From: Jeotgalibacillus terrae | GTDB lineage: Bacteria; Bacillota; Bacilli; Bacillales; Jeotgalibacillaceae | Reading direction: 5' to 3' | Length of the DNA stretch: 64,000 bases | Assembly (NCBI RefSeq): GCF_016908195.1 | Contig: NZ_JAFBDK010000007.1 | Location: forward strand, 166,287-230,286 | Shown here: positions 27,406-36,672 of the stretch, in pieces | Layout: each line of letters begins with the position of its first letter | Position numbering within the stretch: position 1 is the first letter of the stretch | Notes under the pieces: generated by a model | The model's database searches: none | What the model was told of the DNA's origin: nothing | The model's input: the letters and a program-made list of their open reading frames with translations, nothing else | Position numbers and translations under genes: made by a program

Positions 27406-27438
27406 ATTATAAAGAATAATTCGTTCTTTGTAAAGAAC
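27406..27438 (-). promoter_or_regulatory. Pel-operon promoter overlapped by a SinR-type dyad
   Basis: On the minus strand TTTACA (27434-27429), a 17-bp spacer and TATAAT (27411-27406). The dyad GTTCTTTGTAAAGAAC (27423-27438), two inverted copies of the known SinR half-site, covers the -35, as expected for a repressor. Confidence 0.8.
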
Positions 27439-27529
27439 ACTTTAAGAGTTTGTAATTTTTTATTCAATCATTCAAACAGTTGTCTTACATCCAATACCAG
27501 ATCCGGCAGATAAATTTATTTTCCCGCTC

Positions 27530-27571
27530 AATAACAGAAGAACGCTGAATGGTCAGCGTTCTTCTGTTATT
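27530..27571. terminator. Perfect 19-bp inverted repeat with a 4-nt loop
   Basis: Arms 27530-27548 and 27553-27571 match perfectly around ATGG. It lies downstream of sinR-like gene 2 and is its most likely transcript end, although no separate T run follows. The arms include AGAAC/GTTCT, which resemble SinR half-sites, so a DNA-binding role is an alternative. Confidence 0.5.
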
Positions 27572-27644
27572 TGCAACTTTATATTTATATGATGTATCAA
27601 TGAAAATGATGCAGCTATTTTTCTTTTTCCTCTCATTTTTTATA

Positions 27645-28007
27645 TTATATTTCTGATTTACCAACCGGTTTTCTATGAACGTCACACATGTTTTTTCTGA
27701 ACTTCAAATACTGATGAAACGCTGAAAAGTCTTCTTTAGACATGCCTTCTTTTATGCTTTCTTCTATCAGTGTCAGCCATTCCGGGTCAAGATGCCTCTT
27801 TTCAAAGTCCATTTCTTTATCTACCAGGTATTCTACTGATACATCAAGTGTATGGGCAATCTTTGAAAGGATGAATAATGACGGGTTATTTTTCTTATTG
27901 TTTTCGAGATTTGACAGATAGGATTTTGAGACATTTGATCTTGATGCCAAGTGAGAGACGGAGTATCCTTTTTTCAGTCTCAAATATTTAATTTTGTCCC
28001 CAATCAT
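27645..28007 (-). CDS. sinR: SinR-like regulator 2, last gene of the Wzx/Wzy operon
   Basis: 120 residues with the same two-part plan as SinR-like 1: an XRE helix-turn-helix (MIGDKIKYLRLKKGYSVSHL, KSYLSNLENNKKNNPS) and a SinR/SinI dimerisation region (DPEWLTLIEESIKEGMSKEDF), plus a longer basic tail. The recognition helix region is identical between the two proteins, so they probably read the same boxes, while their dimerisation regions differ. It starts 47 bp after galU with no terminator between, so it is likely the last gene of the second exopolysaccharide operon and forms a feedback loop. AGGGGAAG precedes the ATG at 28007. Confidence 0.88.
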   Translation of the reverse strand: MIGDKIKYLRLKKGYSVSHLASRSNVSKSYLSNLENNKKNNPSLFILSKIAHTLDVSVEYLVDKEMDFEKRHLDPEWLTLIEESIKEGMSKEDFSAFHQYLKFRKNMCDVHRKPVGKSEI

Positions 28008-28054
28008 TTTCACTTCCCCTTTAATTGATTTAGACGCCTAATATGCACACAAGA

Positions 28055-28957
28055 TTAATACGTCACTGTATTTTTCGCTTCAATCGTGCGGATCACTTCT
28101 TTCAGGTACTGTTCAAACTCACGTTTAATGGATGTATCGTTCAATGCAAATTCAATCGTTGTTTTCAGGAAACCAAGCGTTTCCCCAACATCATAACGGA
28201 TGCCCTCGAACTCATATGCGTATACTTCCTGTAGGTGATTGAGCTTTTCGATTGCGTCAGTTAACTGGACTTCTCCGCCGGCCCCGGTCTCCTGGTTTTC
28301 AAGCAGGCTGAAAATTTCCGGTGTCAGAATATACCGGCCCAGGATTGCGTAATTCGATGGTGCAGTGCCAGGCAGCGGTTTTTCTACGAATCCTTCAACA
28401 TGAATCAGCCTTTCATCTCTGCCTGCCGGATTAATGATGCCATACCGGTGCGTTTCTTCTTCTCTTACCTGCTGAACGCCGATAATTGATGTACCGGTTT
28501 GTTCATACTGATTCATCAGCTGCTTAATACAGGGAACGCTGCTCTTTACAATGTCATCCCCGAGCAATACGGCAAAAGGCTCGTTACCGATGAACTGACG
28601 CGCACACCAGACAGCATGTCCAAGTCCTTTGGGTTCCTTTTGCCGGATGTAATGAATATTTGCTAAATTAGATGTAAATTTAACCTTTGCCAGTAAATCA
28701 AACTTCTCTTTTTCTATCAGGTTCCTCTCCAGTTCTGATGCATAATCAAAGTGATCTTCAATCGCTCTTTTTCCTTTGCCGGTTACAATAATAATATCCT
28801 CAATTCCTGCAGCCACTGCTTCTTCCACGATATATTGAATGGTCGGCTTATCAACAATCGGCAGCATTTCTTTTGGCATTGCCTTCGTGGCCGGTAAAAA
28901 TCTCGTTCCAAGACCCGCAGCCGGGATAATCGCTTTTTTCACTTTTTGCATCTTCAT
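28055..28957 (-). CDS. galU: UTP-glucose-1-phosphate uridylyltransferase
   Basis: 300 residues, normal GalU length. The nucleotide-binding signature [21 protein letters not shown] is at the N-terminus, with [10 protein letters not shown] near residue 125 and VEGFVEKP near 190. It makes UDP-glucose from UTP and glucose-1-phosphate in the cytoplasm, a precursor for both exopolysaccharides and for wall polymers. GAGGAGG is close to the first ATG (28957) and 8 nt from the second (28951), so either may be used. It follows the beta-helix protein gene by 11 bp. Confidence 0.95.
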   Translation of the reverse strand: MKMQKVKKAIIPAAGLGTRFLPATKAMPKEMLPIVDKPTIQYIVEEAVAAGIEDIIIVTGKGKRAIEDHFDYASELERNLIEKEKFDLLAKVKFTSNLANIHYIRQKEPKGLGHAVWCARQFIGNEPFAVLLGDDIVKSSVPCIKQLMNQYEQTGTSIIGVQQVREEETHRYGIINPAGRDERLIHVEGFVEKPLPGTAPSNYAILGRYILTPEIFSLLENQETGAGGEVQLTDAIEKLNHLQEVYAYEFEGIRYDVGETLGFLKTTIEFALNDTSIKREFEQYLKEVIRTIEAKNTVTY

Positions 28958-28968
28958 TTCCTCCTCTT

Positions 28969-30273
28969 CTAAGTGCCTTCTCCACTCTTAGAAACTTCCT
29001 GCCATTCATACCCGTCCCGCGTTCCAATGCAGATATAGACTTTATCGCCTTCACCATGGTCAACCAGGATCATCTTGCCTCTCCAGGCTGCTGATGGTTC
29101 CGGAAGCGCTCCAGCTGGGTAAACACCCATTCCGTCAAAATAACTTTGATCATTCAATCTGGTCAGTACCGGCGTGCCATCCTGATTCAGCAGGAACTGG
29201 TTTTGCAGCAACTCATCTTGATCTGTTTTAAAACCTGTTAATTCAAGGCGTCCTTCTGTACTGTCTTCGGTACGCAGGAGCGAAAGTGTTCCACCTGTTT
29301 CTGTATTGGATTCTGTATAAAATGTATCTGCTGATACCATTGAGTTCCATTTCATCGTAAAAATAGATGAATCTGTTTCAATTTCGTTGTCATATGCACG
29401 TCCGCCAATAATTTTTATGTTCGAGTCGTTAATATCAAAAAATGTACTGTTTTCATTTCGCAGGTTATTCCCTTCGAGATGCGGACTGATGACGACAACG
29501 TTAAAGCAGTAGTCGAATTGAAATGCAGTGTCCATATTTGCCCATTCTGCATTCAGCTGAATCAGCGTCATTTCACTGGCACGCTCAAAGACAAAAGGCA
29601 CGACTTCCGCTTCATAACGGTTATCTCTCAGGCCATTGGATGTGTAGATATTCTCTATTACACTCCCTGTATTACCGCCCTGTGGCGGCACCAGATGAAT
29701 CGCATTTTTAGCGTACTGATAAACATAAATATTTCTCATGTTCACTGAGAATGCATAATTTTCTTTGTCCTGTGCAATGTAAAAACCTCTGTAGACTGAT
29801 ACCATATGAATACTTTCAAAGACCGAATTGGCAACCTGTTCTTCAAACTGAATGGCGTTTCGCTTTGTATATTCACGTTGATCCCAGCCTTCATAACTAA
29901 GTCCAAGATTTCTGACATCATTTTTTGAACCTGTTATCCTGAAAATCGGCTCATTTGCAGTACTGTGTATCACAGCTGTATCCATTCCTGACCCTTCCAC
30001 TCTTTTTGAGTCCACTTCGATCGAACCGGTGATTAAGTAAGTACCTGTTGGAAAATAAATATGATCGTTTTCTTCGATCGCTGTTCTGATCGCTTCTGTA
30101 TCATCATGCTCACCGTCTCCGACTGCCCCGTATTCCTTCACATTTACATAAGCAGTATCTGAACTTTCCGGCCTGGGTTCTATTGTTCCATGCGTTTTTT
30201 CATCTTCCGGCCAAAGTGAGATCAGCGCAATCACTCCGCCGAACAAAACAAGCGTAATCATTAATTTTTTCAT
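28969..30273 (-). CDS. Exported right-handed beta-helix protein (pectate-lyase-superfamily)
   Basis: 434 residues. It has a short signal or anchor segment ([18 protein letters not shown]), then the pectate-lyase-3 opening motif [20 protein letters not shown] near residue 46 and YFPTGTYLI, followed by repeated beta-helix rungs. The fold binds or cleaves polysaccharides outside the cell. Genes of this type in exopolysaccharide operons are usually thought to trim or shape the polymer. Catalytic residues cannot be assigned with confidence. Its ATG overlaps the preceding stop as ATGA. Confidence 0.78.
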   Translation of the reverse strand: MKKLMITLVLFGGVIALISLWPEDEKTHGTIEPRPESSDTAYVNVKEYGAVGDGEHDDTEAIRTAIEENDHIYFPTGTYLITGSIEVDSKRVEGSGMDTAVIHSTANEPIFRITGSKNDVRNLGLSYEGWDQREYTKRNAIQFEEQVANSVFESIHMVSVYRGFYIAQDKENYAFSVNMRNIYVYQYAKNAIHLVPPQGGNTGSVIENIYTSNGLRDNRYEAEVVPFVFERASEMTLIQLNAEWANMDTAFQFDYCFNVVVISPHLEGNNLRNENSTFFDINDSNIKIIGGRAYDNEIETDSSIFTMKWNSMVSADTFYTESNTETGGTLSLLRTEDSTEGRLELTGFKTDQDELLQNQFLLNQDGTPVLTRLNDQSYFDGMGVYPAGALPEPSAAWRGKMILVDHGEGDKVYICIGTRDGYEWQEVSKSGEGT

Positions 30274-31439
30274 TTGCTCGCCGCCTTATATTGATTCAGC
30301 ACTTTCTTTTCCGTCTCAAGCCAGGCGTTAAGTGCTGTTGTTTCTTCGATATCGACATCTTTCATTGTGATCAGCTGACCTTCTTCTATATTATTGAGAA
30401 GGACCGCATTTTCAAACAGACCGACCGGTAAGTGCCCCTCATGATCTTTAATTCTTACCGCTTCTCCTCTGACATCAAAGCTGCCGTTGGCCGATTGGAT
30501 TTTTTCTCCTTTACTGATTGCTCTTTTAGCGATTGATCCTACACTGACTGAAGGGAGTGAAGAATTATTGAGCAATACGCCCCCGCCATTCATGACACGT
30601 CTGATTGTTTTAACAATTTCAAGGTGACACAGGTGATAGTTCTGGACGAGTGTATAAAATGGACCGGGACCAAGCTTCAGGTATTCAAGTGCTCCCTGCT
30701 GATCTTCTTCATGCTCAGCTGTAATAAATACGCCGGCAGGACCTTTGGGACATAAGACATAATCACTGATCGCTGCACCATGCTGCTTTGCTTTTTCAGC
30801 GAGATATTCTCCTCCTGTTTTAATATCTTCAGCAGCCGGGCCGAGCAATCCATCCTGATAAATATCTGCACCAAGCCCATTTGAAATAAAGGCCTGTTCA
30901 ATCTGAACTTTTGTTCCATCAGTGAATGAAGTCACTTTCGAAAGGCTCAAATTGTTGCGTTTACTCCAATAGATCATGTCTTCGCGTTCGGGATTCAGAT
31001 TGATAAAGCCTTTGATATTACCGTATACAAGTGGCTTAAAGCCCATCTGCATTATATCTTCACGCAGAGCTGCGATACATCCAGGCTGATCTCCCTCAGC
31101 TTCAGTTATAAATCCTCTTTCAGATAAGTACGAGCCTGACGTGACGTGGAGCTCAGCGTTCATCGTAACCACAGGAAGTCCGGCCGCAAAAGCCCGTAAT
31201 ACAACTTCTGTTGCATAAATCGGATCACCGCTGCACTCTACAATCAGATCTGAACTGGCTACTAGTCTGTCTATTTCGTTTGTCAGCTTGTCCTGGTAAG
31301 GAAATGAATGAAAGTCATTCAGGTTTCTTCTCGTCAGCACACTTGTGACTGTTATATCTTTTTGCAGGTGAAGTGCCCTGATTAATCCTGAAGCGATAAA
31401 TCCAGTTCCTGCAATTCCTACTCTCGTTTGTAAGTACAT
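30270..31439 (-). CDS. NAD(P)-dependent oxidoreductase with C-terminal SAF domain
   Basis: 389 residues. A Rossmann domain opens the protein (VGIAGTGFIASGLIRAL) with homoserine-dehydrogenase-like features (VECSGDP, VTMNAELH). The C-terminal quarter (ISKGEKIQS to ITMKDVDIEE) looks like a SAF domain, as in sialic acid synthases and related proteins. Proteins of this combined type occur in surface-polysaccharide clusters; their substrate is not known to me. GAGAGGTG is 7 nt before the ATG. It may modify a sugar or a small substituent for the polymer. Confidence 0.72.
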   Translation of the reverse strand: MYLQTRVGIAGTGFIASGLIRALHLQKDITVTSVLTRRNLNDFHSFPYQDKLTNEIDRLVASSDLIVECSGDPIYATEVVLRAFAAGLPVVTMNAELHVTSGSYLSERGFITEAEGDQPGCIAALREDIMQMGFKPLVYGNIKGFINLNPEREDMIYWSKRNNLSLSKVTSFTDGTKVQIEQAFISNGLGADIYQDGLLGPAAEDIKTGGEYLAEKAKQHGAAISDYVLCPKGPAGVFITAEHEEDQQGALEYLKLGPGPFYTLVQNYHLCHLEIVKTIRRVMNGGGVLLNNSSLPSVSVGSIAKRAISKGEKIQSANGSFDVRGEAVRIKDHEGHLPVGLFENAVLLNNIEEGQLITMKDVDIEETTALNAWLETEKKVLNQYKAASK

Positions 31440-31476
31440 GTTCTACACCTCTCAATTGTTATTGATCCTGCGCGGC

Positions 31477-32859
31477 CTACACCAGTTTTCTTGCAGGTCT
31501 GATTCTGACAATTTCTTTTCTTACCAGGCTGTATATACCCGTGAAATCCGCATAGCCTTTAATGCTCAGCGCCCGGTATACGCTGATCATCATATAGATT
31601 TGCGCCAGCGTTCCCGGTATTAAAAATCCAAGTGCCACTCCCGCTCCTCCATAATGCTGACCTGCCCAGCCAGCTGCAGCCATAGAGATGAATCCTGTTA
31701 TGATCGTAATCATCATCAGTTTTCTCTGATAACCGGTCATCGCCAGCAAATTCGCTGCTGTGCCGCTCCAGATCACCAGCAGATGCTTTAAAGCCAGCAG
31801 GAATAGAATCAGTGCGCCACTTCCGTATACTTCAGATCCGAAGATAAGTTTTAACAGTACGTCTCCAAAAAGTACAAATACTATAAAAAGCAGGAATGCC
31901 GGAATGAAAGCTAACGCAGTGACAGTCCTGAGCGTTTTTTCAAATTCTTTTATTCTGCCGGCTGCAAATTTACTTGCAATCATCGGCTGTGTGACAGAGT
32001 TCAATATAATAAAAGGCATAGACATCAGAATCGCCAGTTTTGCTGCTGCTCCGTAGATCGCGATATCATGCTGGCTGCCGATTATACTGATCATCCAGAT
32101 ATCAGCCTGGGTGATAAAAAAGTAGCTGAGTGCTGTAATCATGAATGGAAATGTAACCGGCATGATCTTTTTCAGTGATAAGGTCGGTTTGCCGCTGAAG
32201 TGCTGAGCTGTTTTAAGTACTGAAAGTTTTTTGATCAGAACAGCCAGACCAAGCACATTGGATATGGAGATGGCAGTGACCCACAGCACGATGACAGAGT
32301 GAATGGATAAGCTGTACCAGTCAAACTGGCTGATACATGTGAGCAGTACAATAAAAACGACTGTGGATGCAAGTCCGCCAAAGATGGTAGCGAGCTTAAT
32401 ATTCTGAAATCCTCTGAATGACTCTCCTATGAGTACCTGAAAACCATTAGCAATCATCCAGAAAATCAGTACCAGTGTAAGAGCTGTTAATCCTTCAATA
32501 TTGAAAATAACTGATGCGATCACCTCAGAACTGAAAAAATATAAGACCCCGACAGCTGCTGATCCGGCAAGAGTGCCGAGAAATGCTGTTCTAATCATAT
32601 AAATTACATTTTCAGGTTTGTTCTGAGCAAGATTATCTGCTACGTACTTTACCACTGTCTGTTCAAAGCCGGCGGTCGATACGTAGGCGCCGAAGATCGC
32701 GATATTAAATATAAGGAAGTATAAACCAAGCTCTTCTGTCAGCAGGATCCTTGCAAGCGTTGCATTGATCACCAGTGTCATAATTGAAGTTGAAAACTTT
32801 CCGAGAAACGCCCATATACCGCCTGATCTGATCGTCCTGCCGTCTGTTTCTGCCACCAC
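31477..32859 (-). CDS. wzx: Polysaccharide flippase (Wzx-type)
   Basis: 460 residues and about 12-14 membrane segments. The N-terminus (GIWAFLGKFSTSIMTLVINATLARIL) fits polysaccharide-biosynthesis flippases of the MOP superfamily. It would move the lipid-linked repeat unit across the membrane to the Wzy polymerase encoded just upstream. The start is a GTG with AAGGTGG about 9 nt upstream. Confidence 0.87.
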   Translation of the reverse strand: MVAETDGRTIRSGGIWAFLGKFSTSIMTLVINATLARILLTEELGLYFLIFNIAIFGAYVSTAGFEQTVVKYVADNLAQNKPENVIYMIRTAFLGTLAGSAAVGVLYFFSSEVIASVIFNIEGLTALTLVLIFWMIANGFQVLIGESFRGFQNIKLATIFGGLASTVVFIVLLTCISQFDWYSLSIHSVIVLWVTAISISNVLGLAVLIKKLSVLKTAQHFSGKPTLSLKKIMPVTFPFMITALSYFFITQADIWMISIIGSQHDIAIYGAAAKLAILMSMPFIILNSVTQPMIASKFAAGRIKEFEKTLRTVTALAFIPAFLLFIVFVLFGDVLLKLIFGSEVYGSGALILFLLALKHLLVIWSGTAANLLAMTGYQRKLMMITIITGFISMAAAGWAGQHYGGAGVALGFLIPGTLAQIYMMISVYRALSIKGYADFTGIYSLVRKEIVRIRPARKLV

Positions 32860-32886
32860 GTCCGCTCACCACCTTTTTACAATTCA

Positions 32887-34173
32887 TTAATCAACTTTTG
32901 CTTTAATGACTTTTAATTGATGCCAGGGCTCATAAGTCTGATCGGTGTACTGCTCCTTTTTCTCCAGACTGTTCTTCACCGCAAGTGTTCCGAGTATAAA
33001 ACATACATAAATGGTTGTTGTCTGAAGGAGAGAAGCCGTCAGAAACGAATAATTGATGAATAGCGCAAGTGTTAGTACCTTGTGATGAGTAATAGAAAAG
33101 AACGTATAGACAATAAAGATGGTGAAAAGAATCCCGCCGATGATTCCGTATTCAACGAGCAGCTTGATATAGGCGATCGGGTGAGCTGTAATATGCGAAG
33201 GAGACAACTCATCAAACGTGTAATTAGCTGAATAATATTCCTGCACACTTCCTGCCCCGTAACCAAAAACGACTGTTGAGGTATCTTCAGTACGAAAGAA
33301 TTCCCCGTATGCCTGCCATGGTGCGATGAATCTGACGTGTCCGCTAGTTCTTGGTGTATTAAACTCTTCCAGCCGTTCGACAAAAATTTCACCAAACCCC
33401 TGGGCGAACATGATATAGACTGACACGCCGCAGATCAGTGTAATCAGAAAAAACTGGACAGGCTTCATCTTAATCAGTAGCGGAACTGCCACAATCGCCA
33501 GGATAATGAACCCGGTACCTGAAAAGGCGAGCAGCATTCCGACAAAGAACAGCATCATCACTGTGACACGCCGTCTTGTGATAAATTCAATGACCAGTCC
33601 GATTGCCAGCATTTTCGAGAAAAACGACGGTTCAAGCATGAACATGCCATTTGCCTTAATAATCGGTGAATCCCAGGACATCGGGTTGAGCGTATTGTAA
33701 TCCTGCAGAATGAACTGTTCAGGAAGTGACTCAAGCGGGTCATAAAAGCCTGCCCCTGTGAACTGGGCTGCATATTGCATAATTCCGATGACGGCGATGA
33801 TGATCATCATCGTCTGGTAAGTAGAAAGAATATAATCCAGGCTGCCTCTCTTGCGGTTAATAAAAAGCAGCGGTAAGTAAAAAACAATGACAGAGAGCAG
33901 GGATGCTACACCTACTGATCTGAGTTCCATCAGTGCGTAAAGACTGACCAGGCTCAGCCCGCTGACCGCTAAAAGAAACAATGTCAGTCTCCGCTGATCT
34001 ATTTCAATTGTGTTCAGTACGTATAGCACTGTGATCGAGAGCAGTGATAACAGAAAGACCGGGGAAAGCTGAATGTCACCTACTGTAATGGCAAATCTCT
34101 GTAAGAATATCAGACTGAATAAGATTAAAAAGATAAAAAATTTTTCCTTATTGGAGATCACCGCTTCATTCAC
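32887..34173 (-). CDS. wzy: O-antigen ligase/polymerase-type membrane protein (Wzy)
   Basis: 428 residues and about 10-12 membrane segments with a larger extracellular loop near residues 310-350 (FGYGAGSVQEYYSANYTF). The plan fits the Wzy_C O-antigen polymerase/ligase family, which joins flipped repeat units outside the membrane. A GTG at 34173 has GGAGGGGG 5 nt upstream and is preferred to the ATG at 34230, which would overlap the preceding gene by 38 bp. It pairs with the adjacent wzx. Confidence 0.85.
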   Translation of the reverse strand: MNEAVISNKEKFFIFLILFSLIFLQRFAITVGDIQLSPVFLLSLLSITVLYVLNTIEIDQRRLTLFLLAVSGLSLVSLYALMELRSVGVASLLSVIVFYLPLLFINRKRGSLDYILSTYQTMMIIIAVIGIMQYAAQFTGAGFYDPLESLPEQFILQDYNTLNPMSWDSPIIKANGMFMLEPSFFSKMLAIGLVIEFITRRRVTVMMLFFVGMLLAFSGTGFIILAIVAVPLLIKMKPVQFFLITLICGVSVYIMFAQGFGEIFVERLEEFNTPRTSGHVRFIAPWQAYGEFFRTEDTSTVVFGYGAGSVQEYYSANYTFDELSPSHITAHPIAYIKLLVEYGIIGGILFTIFIVYTFFSITHHKVLTLALFINYSFLTASLLQTTTIYVCFILGTLAVKNSLEKKEQYTDQTYEPWHQLKVIKAKVD

Positions 34174-34192
34174 ACTTTCCCCCTCCTCACCT

Positions 34193-35119
34193 CTAATCTG
34201 AAAACTGACCAATCTGATTTCTAAGGCCATGCAGTGCGCCTTTGAAAATCATTCTGCTGCGCTTTAACTTGTTATCTTTATTCAACACATACAGCAGGTG
34301 GAATTTTACGATTCTGTATGCCATATAAAGAAGTGCGATCATTTTGTATTTCGGATTGTTCCTTTTGACGAACAAGTAACCATTACGCATCAGATAGTAA
34401 GCGTAATGTGGTGATAATTCCTCAGACTTAGTGGAGCTCGATTCCTTGTGATAGATCAGGGAATCGGGCACGTAAACAATTTTCATACCCGCTTTTTTTG
34501 CTTTCAGATTCCAGTCTGTATCCTCATAATAGATAAAGTAATCTTCATCCAGCCAGCCGATCAATTCAATTAATTCCCTGCGGAACAGCATGCTGCATCC
34601 AACGACAAAACCCACTTCTTTTCTCGTATTGAATTCTTCCGACTCCTGCTGATCGATGCCGTAGGGTGTGCTTGTCCCAAGGTATTGATTGATCGAACCG
34701 CCGGCAAACCATACGAGATTATTATTCATATTGATAATCTTTGAACCGACAATTCCAATTTCATCATGCGTTTCCATTTCTTCAACAAGTCTGGTGAGCG
34801 AATGCTGATCAACAACCGTATCGTTATTGAGCATCCATAAGTATTCGTATCCCTGCTCATAAGCTGCTTTCATGCCGACATTATTACCACCCGCACAGCC
34901 CATATTGCTGCCAGACTGAATAATGGTAAGCGGAAGACTGAATTCGCCTGAAAGCTGATCTGCTCTCAGCTTTTCATAAGACTGATCCTTGGAGTCATTA
35001 TCTACAAGAAACACATGAAAGTTCTGATAGACCAGCTTTTCAAGAGAATGCAGACACTCTACTGTATCGTTGTATGCATTCCAGTTCAGCAGGATAATCG
35101 CGACTGACTTCTCGTCCAC
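34193..35119 (-). CDS. Glycosyltransferase family 2 (rhamnosyltransferase-like)
   Basis: 308 residues. The GT-A nucleotide-binding start is VAIILLNWNAYNDTVECL, followed by VDNDSKD, SNMGCAGGNN, the metal-binding MLNNDTVVD and, further on, EDTDWNLKAKKAG. This matches GT2 enzymes of the rhamnosyltransferase subgroup, in keeping with the rml genes in the operon. It would act at the inner face of the membrane on lipid-linked sugars. GAGGTGA lies 8 nt before the GTG at 35119, preferred to the GTG at 35131. Confidence 0.87.
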   Translation of the reverse strand: MDEKSVAIILLNWNAYNDTVECLHSLEKLVYQNFHVFLVDNDSKDQSYEKLRADQLSGEFSLPLTIIQSGSNMGCAGGNNVGMKAAYEQGYEYLWMLNNDTVVDQHSLTRLVEEMETHDEIGIVGSKIINMNNNLVWFAGGSINQYLGTSTPYGIDQQESEEFNTRKEVGFVVGCSMLFRRELIELIGWLDEDYFIYYEDTDWNLKAKKAGMKIVYVPDSLIYHKESSSTKSEELSPHYAYYLMRNGYLFVKRNNPKYKMIALLYMAYRIVKFHLLYVLNKDNKLKRSRMIFKGALHGLRNQIGQFSD

Positions 35120-35167
35120 GGAATCGTTCACCTCATTTCGATATCATTTGTTTTTTATTAAGAACGA

Positions 35168-35947
35168 TCAGACCGTAGCGATTTTCAGCTGTTTTGCTGG
35201 AGCAGGTACCTCATGTTCTGTATCCTTCAGATCAATGACAATATTTTCAACGATTTTATTCGCACGGGCCAGTGATTCATGTGTGCCTGCATCTATCCAG
35301 TCACCGTCTACGATGCCAAACTGCAGTTCATTCATTTTAATATACGCATTGTTCACATCTGTAATTTCCAGTTCACCGCGTCCTGACGGCTGGAGTGTCT
35401 TGATGATGTTGAATACTCTTGCGTCATACATATAAAATCCAGTTACCGCATAATTTGATTTTGGATGTTTCGGTTTTTCTTCAATCGACACGATATGATC
35501 CTGCTTCACTTCCGCCACACCAAAACGCTCCGGATCACTTACTTCCTTCATCAGGATCTTAGCGCCTCTTCCCTGCTGCATGAATTCTGTCACATAAGAT
35601 GTAATATCAGTCGTGAAGATGTTATCTCCAAGAATCACAGCCATCAGATCATTGCCGACAAATTCTTCAGCAAGGTCAAGTGCTTCAGCGATGCCACCCG
35701 CCTGATCCTGGACTCTGTAAGTAAGCTTTAATCCCATCTCAGATCCGCTGCCCAGAAGGTTAATAATATCTCCGGCATGATGTCTGCCGGTGACGATCAT
35801 CATGTCAGTAATACCAGCCTGCTTCAGTTTTGCAATTGAGTAAAAAATCATTGGGTATTTTCCTACTGGAAGTAAGTGTTTATTGGTCACCTTTGTTAAT
35901 GGGTTCAGCCTTGAACCTGTTCCACCTGCTAAAATAATTCCTTTCAT
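35168..35947 (-). CDS. rmlA: Glucose-1-phosphate thymidylyltransferase (short RmlA/SpsI type)
   Basis: 259 residues. The N-terminal signature GIILAGGTGSRLNPLT, LGDNIF near residue 108 and GRGELEITDVN near 190 identify a sugar-1-phosphate nucleotidyltransferase. The length matches the short SpsI-like form rather than the roughly 290-residue RmlA. It makes dTDP-glucose, the first step to dTDP-L-rhamnose. It is separated from rmlCBD by the priming transferase and Wzz/BY-kinase genes. AGGAG is 8 nt before the ATG at 35947. Confidence 0.9.
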   Translation of the reverse strand: MKGIILAGGTGSRLNPLTKVTNKHLLPVGKYPMIFYSIAKLKQAGITDMMIVTGRHHAGDIINLLGSGSEMGLKLTYRVQDQAGGIAEALDLAEEFVGNDLMAVILGDNIFTTDITSYVTEFMQQGRGAKILMKEVSDPERFGVAEVKQDHIVSIEEKPKHPKSNYAVTGFYMYDARVFNIIKTLQPSGRGELEITDVNNAYIKMNELQFGIVDGDWIDAGTHESLARANKIVENIVIDLKDTEHEVPAPAKQLKIATV

Positions 35948-35991
35948 TCCGCTCACTCCTCCATTTTAATTCTTAATAAAGAACGATTTGG

Positions 35992-36672
35992 TTAAAAAAA
36001 ATGTGCCTTCTTGAGTTTTCTTTTATCAAGGACAACAGTTCCGACAAAATGTGAACTTCCTTTTTCCAGGTTTTCTTTTGCTTTCAGTGCTTTGTCTTTT
36101 TTTGTCTTACCAAATCTGATGACCATGACAGATCCGTCTGAGCAACTTGTGATAATTTGTGCATTAGCATTTTCCACAACAGGTGGACAATCAATTAAAA
36201 TAACATCATAGATCCGCTTAAACTTTTCAAGTAATACTGTAAATTGTTCTGAAATGAGGTCAATTCCCATTCCTTTTTGTGATCCGGAAGTCAGTACACT
36301 TAGCCCTTCAACAGAAGTTGGAAGTATATATTCAGCCGTTCTCATATGCGGATCAGCTAAAATATCTGTAAGCCCGTACTGATTTTTTTTTCTGAAAAAC
36401 AAATGTAGTGCCGGGTTTCTTATATTCCCATCAATCAGGAGCACTTTTTTACCTTTTTGCGCCATGACGACACCAATATTGACCAGTGATGTTGTTGTTC
36501 CCTGTTCTTTATCAGCTGAAGTGACAGCAATTGTCTTCATAGAAGTACGCTGCGTAAGAAATTCCAGGTTGGTTCTGATCACCCTGTATTGTTCACTGTA
36601 AGGTGACATTGGCTGCTGCTGTGTAATAATGAATCTTTTTTCAGCTTTGTGTTTTTTAACCGGTAAGCTCAT
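35992..36672 (-). CDS. BY-kinase-like ATPase with altered Walker A (EpsB/CpsD family)
   Basis: 226 residues. The fold matches bacterial tyrosine kinases of the CpsD/EpsB group: SEQYRVIRTNLEFL near residue 26, a Walker A region SADKEQGTTTS (52-62), Walker A-prime LLIDGNIR (78-85) and Walker B VILIDCPP. The Walker A lysine is replaced by threonine (GTTT instead of GKST), the second aspartate of A-prime is asparagine, and there is no C-terminal tyrosine cluster. Kinase activity is therefore doubtful, though it could still pair with the Wzz protein encoded upstream. Its ATG overlaps the upstream stop as ATGA. Confidence 0.85.
   Translation of the reverse strand: MSLPVKKHKAEKRFIITQQQPMSPYSEQYRVIRTNLEFLTQRTSMKTIAVTSADKEQGTTTSLVNIGVVMAQKGKKVLLIDGNIRNPALHLFFRKKNQYGLTDILADPHMRTAEYILPTSVEGLSVLTSGSQKGMGIDLISEQFTVLLEKFKRIYDVILIDCPPVVENANAQIITSCSDGSVMVIRFGKTKKDKALKAKENLEKGSSHFVGTVVLDKRKLKKAHFF

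Larger units (their letters stand above)
27255..27644. other. 390-bp control region between the two exopolysaccharide operons
   Basis: It contains the Pel-operon promoter with a SinR-type dyad (27406-27438), a leader of roughly 145 nt with a possible long-range pairing, a small palindrome AGTGAC-G-GTCACT (27323-27335), a single GTTCTTT box (27274-27280) close to the start codon, and a perfect 19-bp inverted repeat (27530-27571). Confidence 0.75.
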
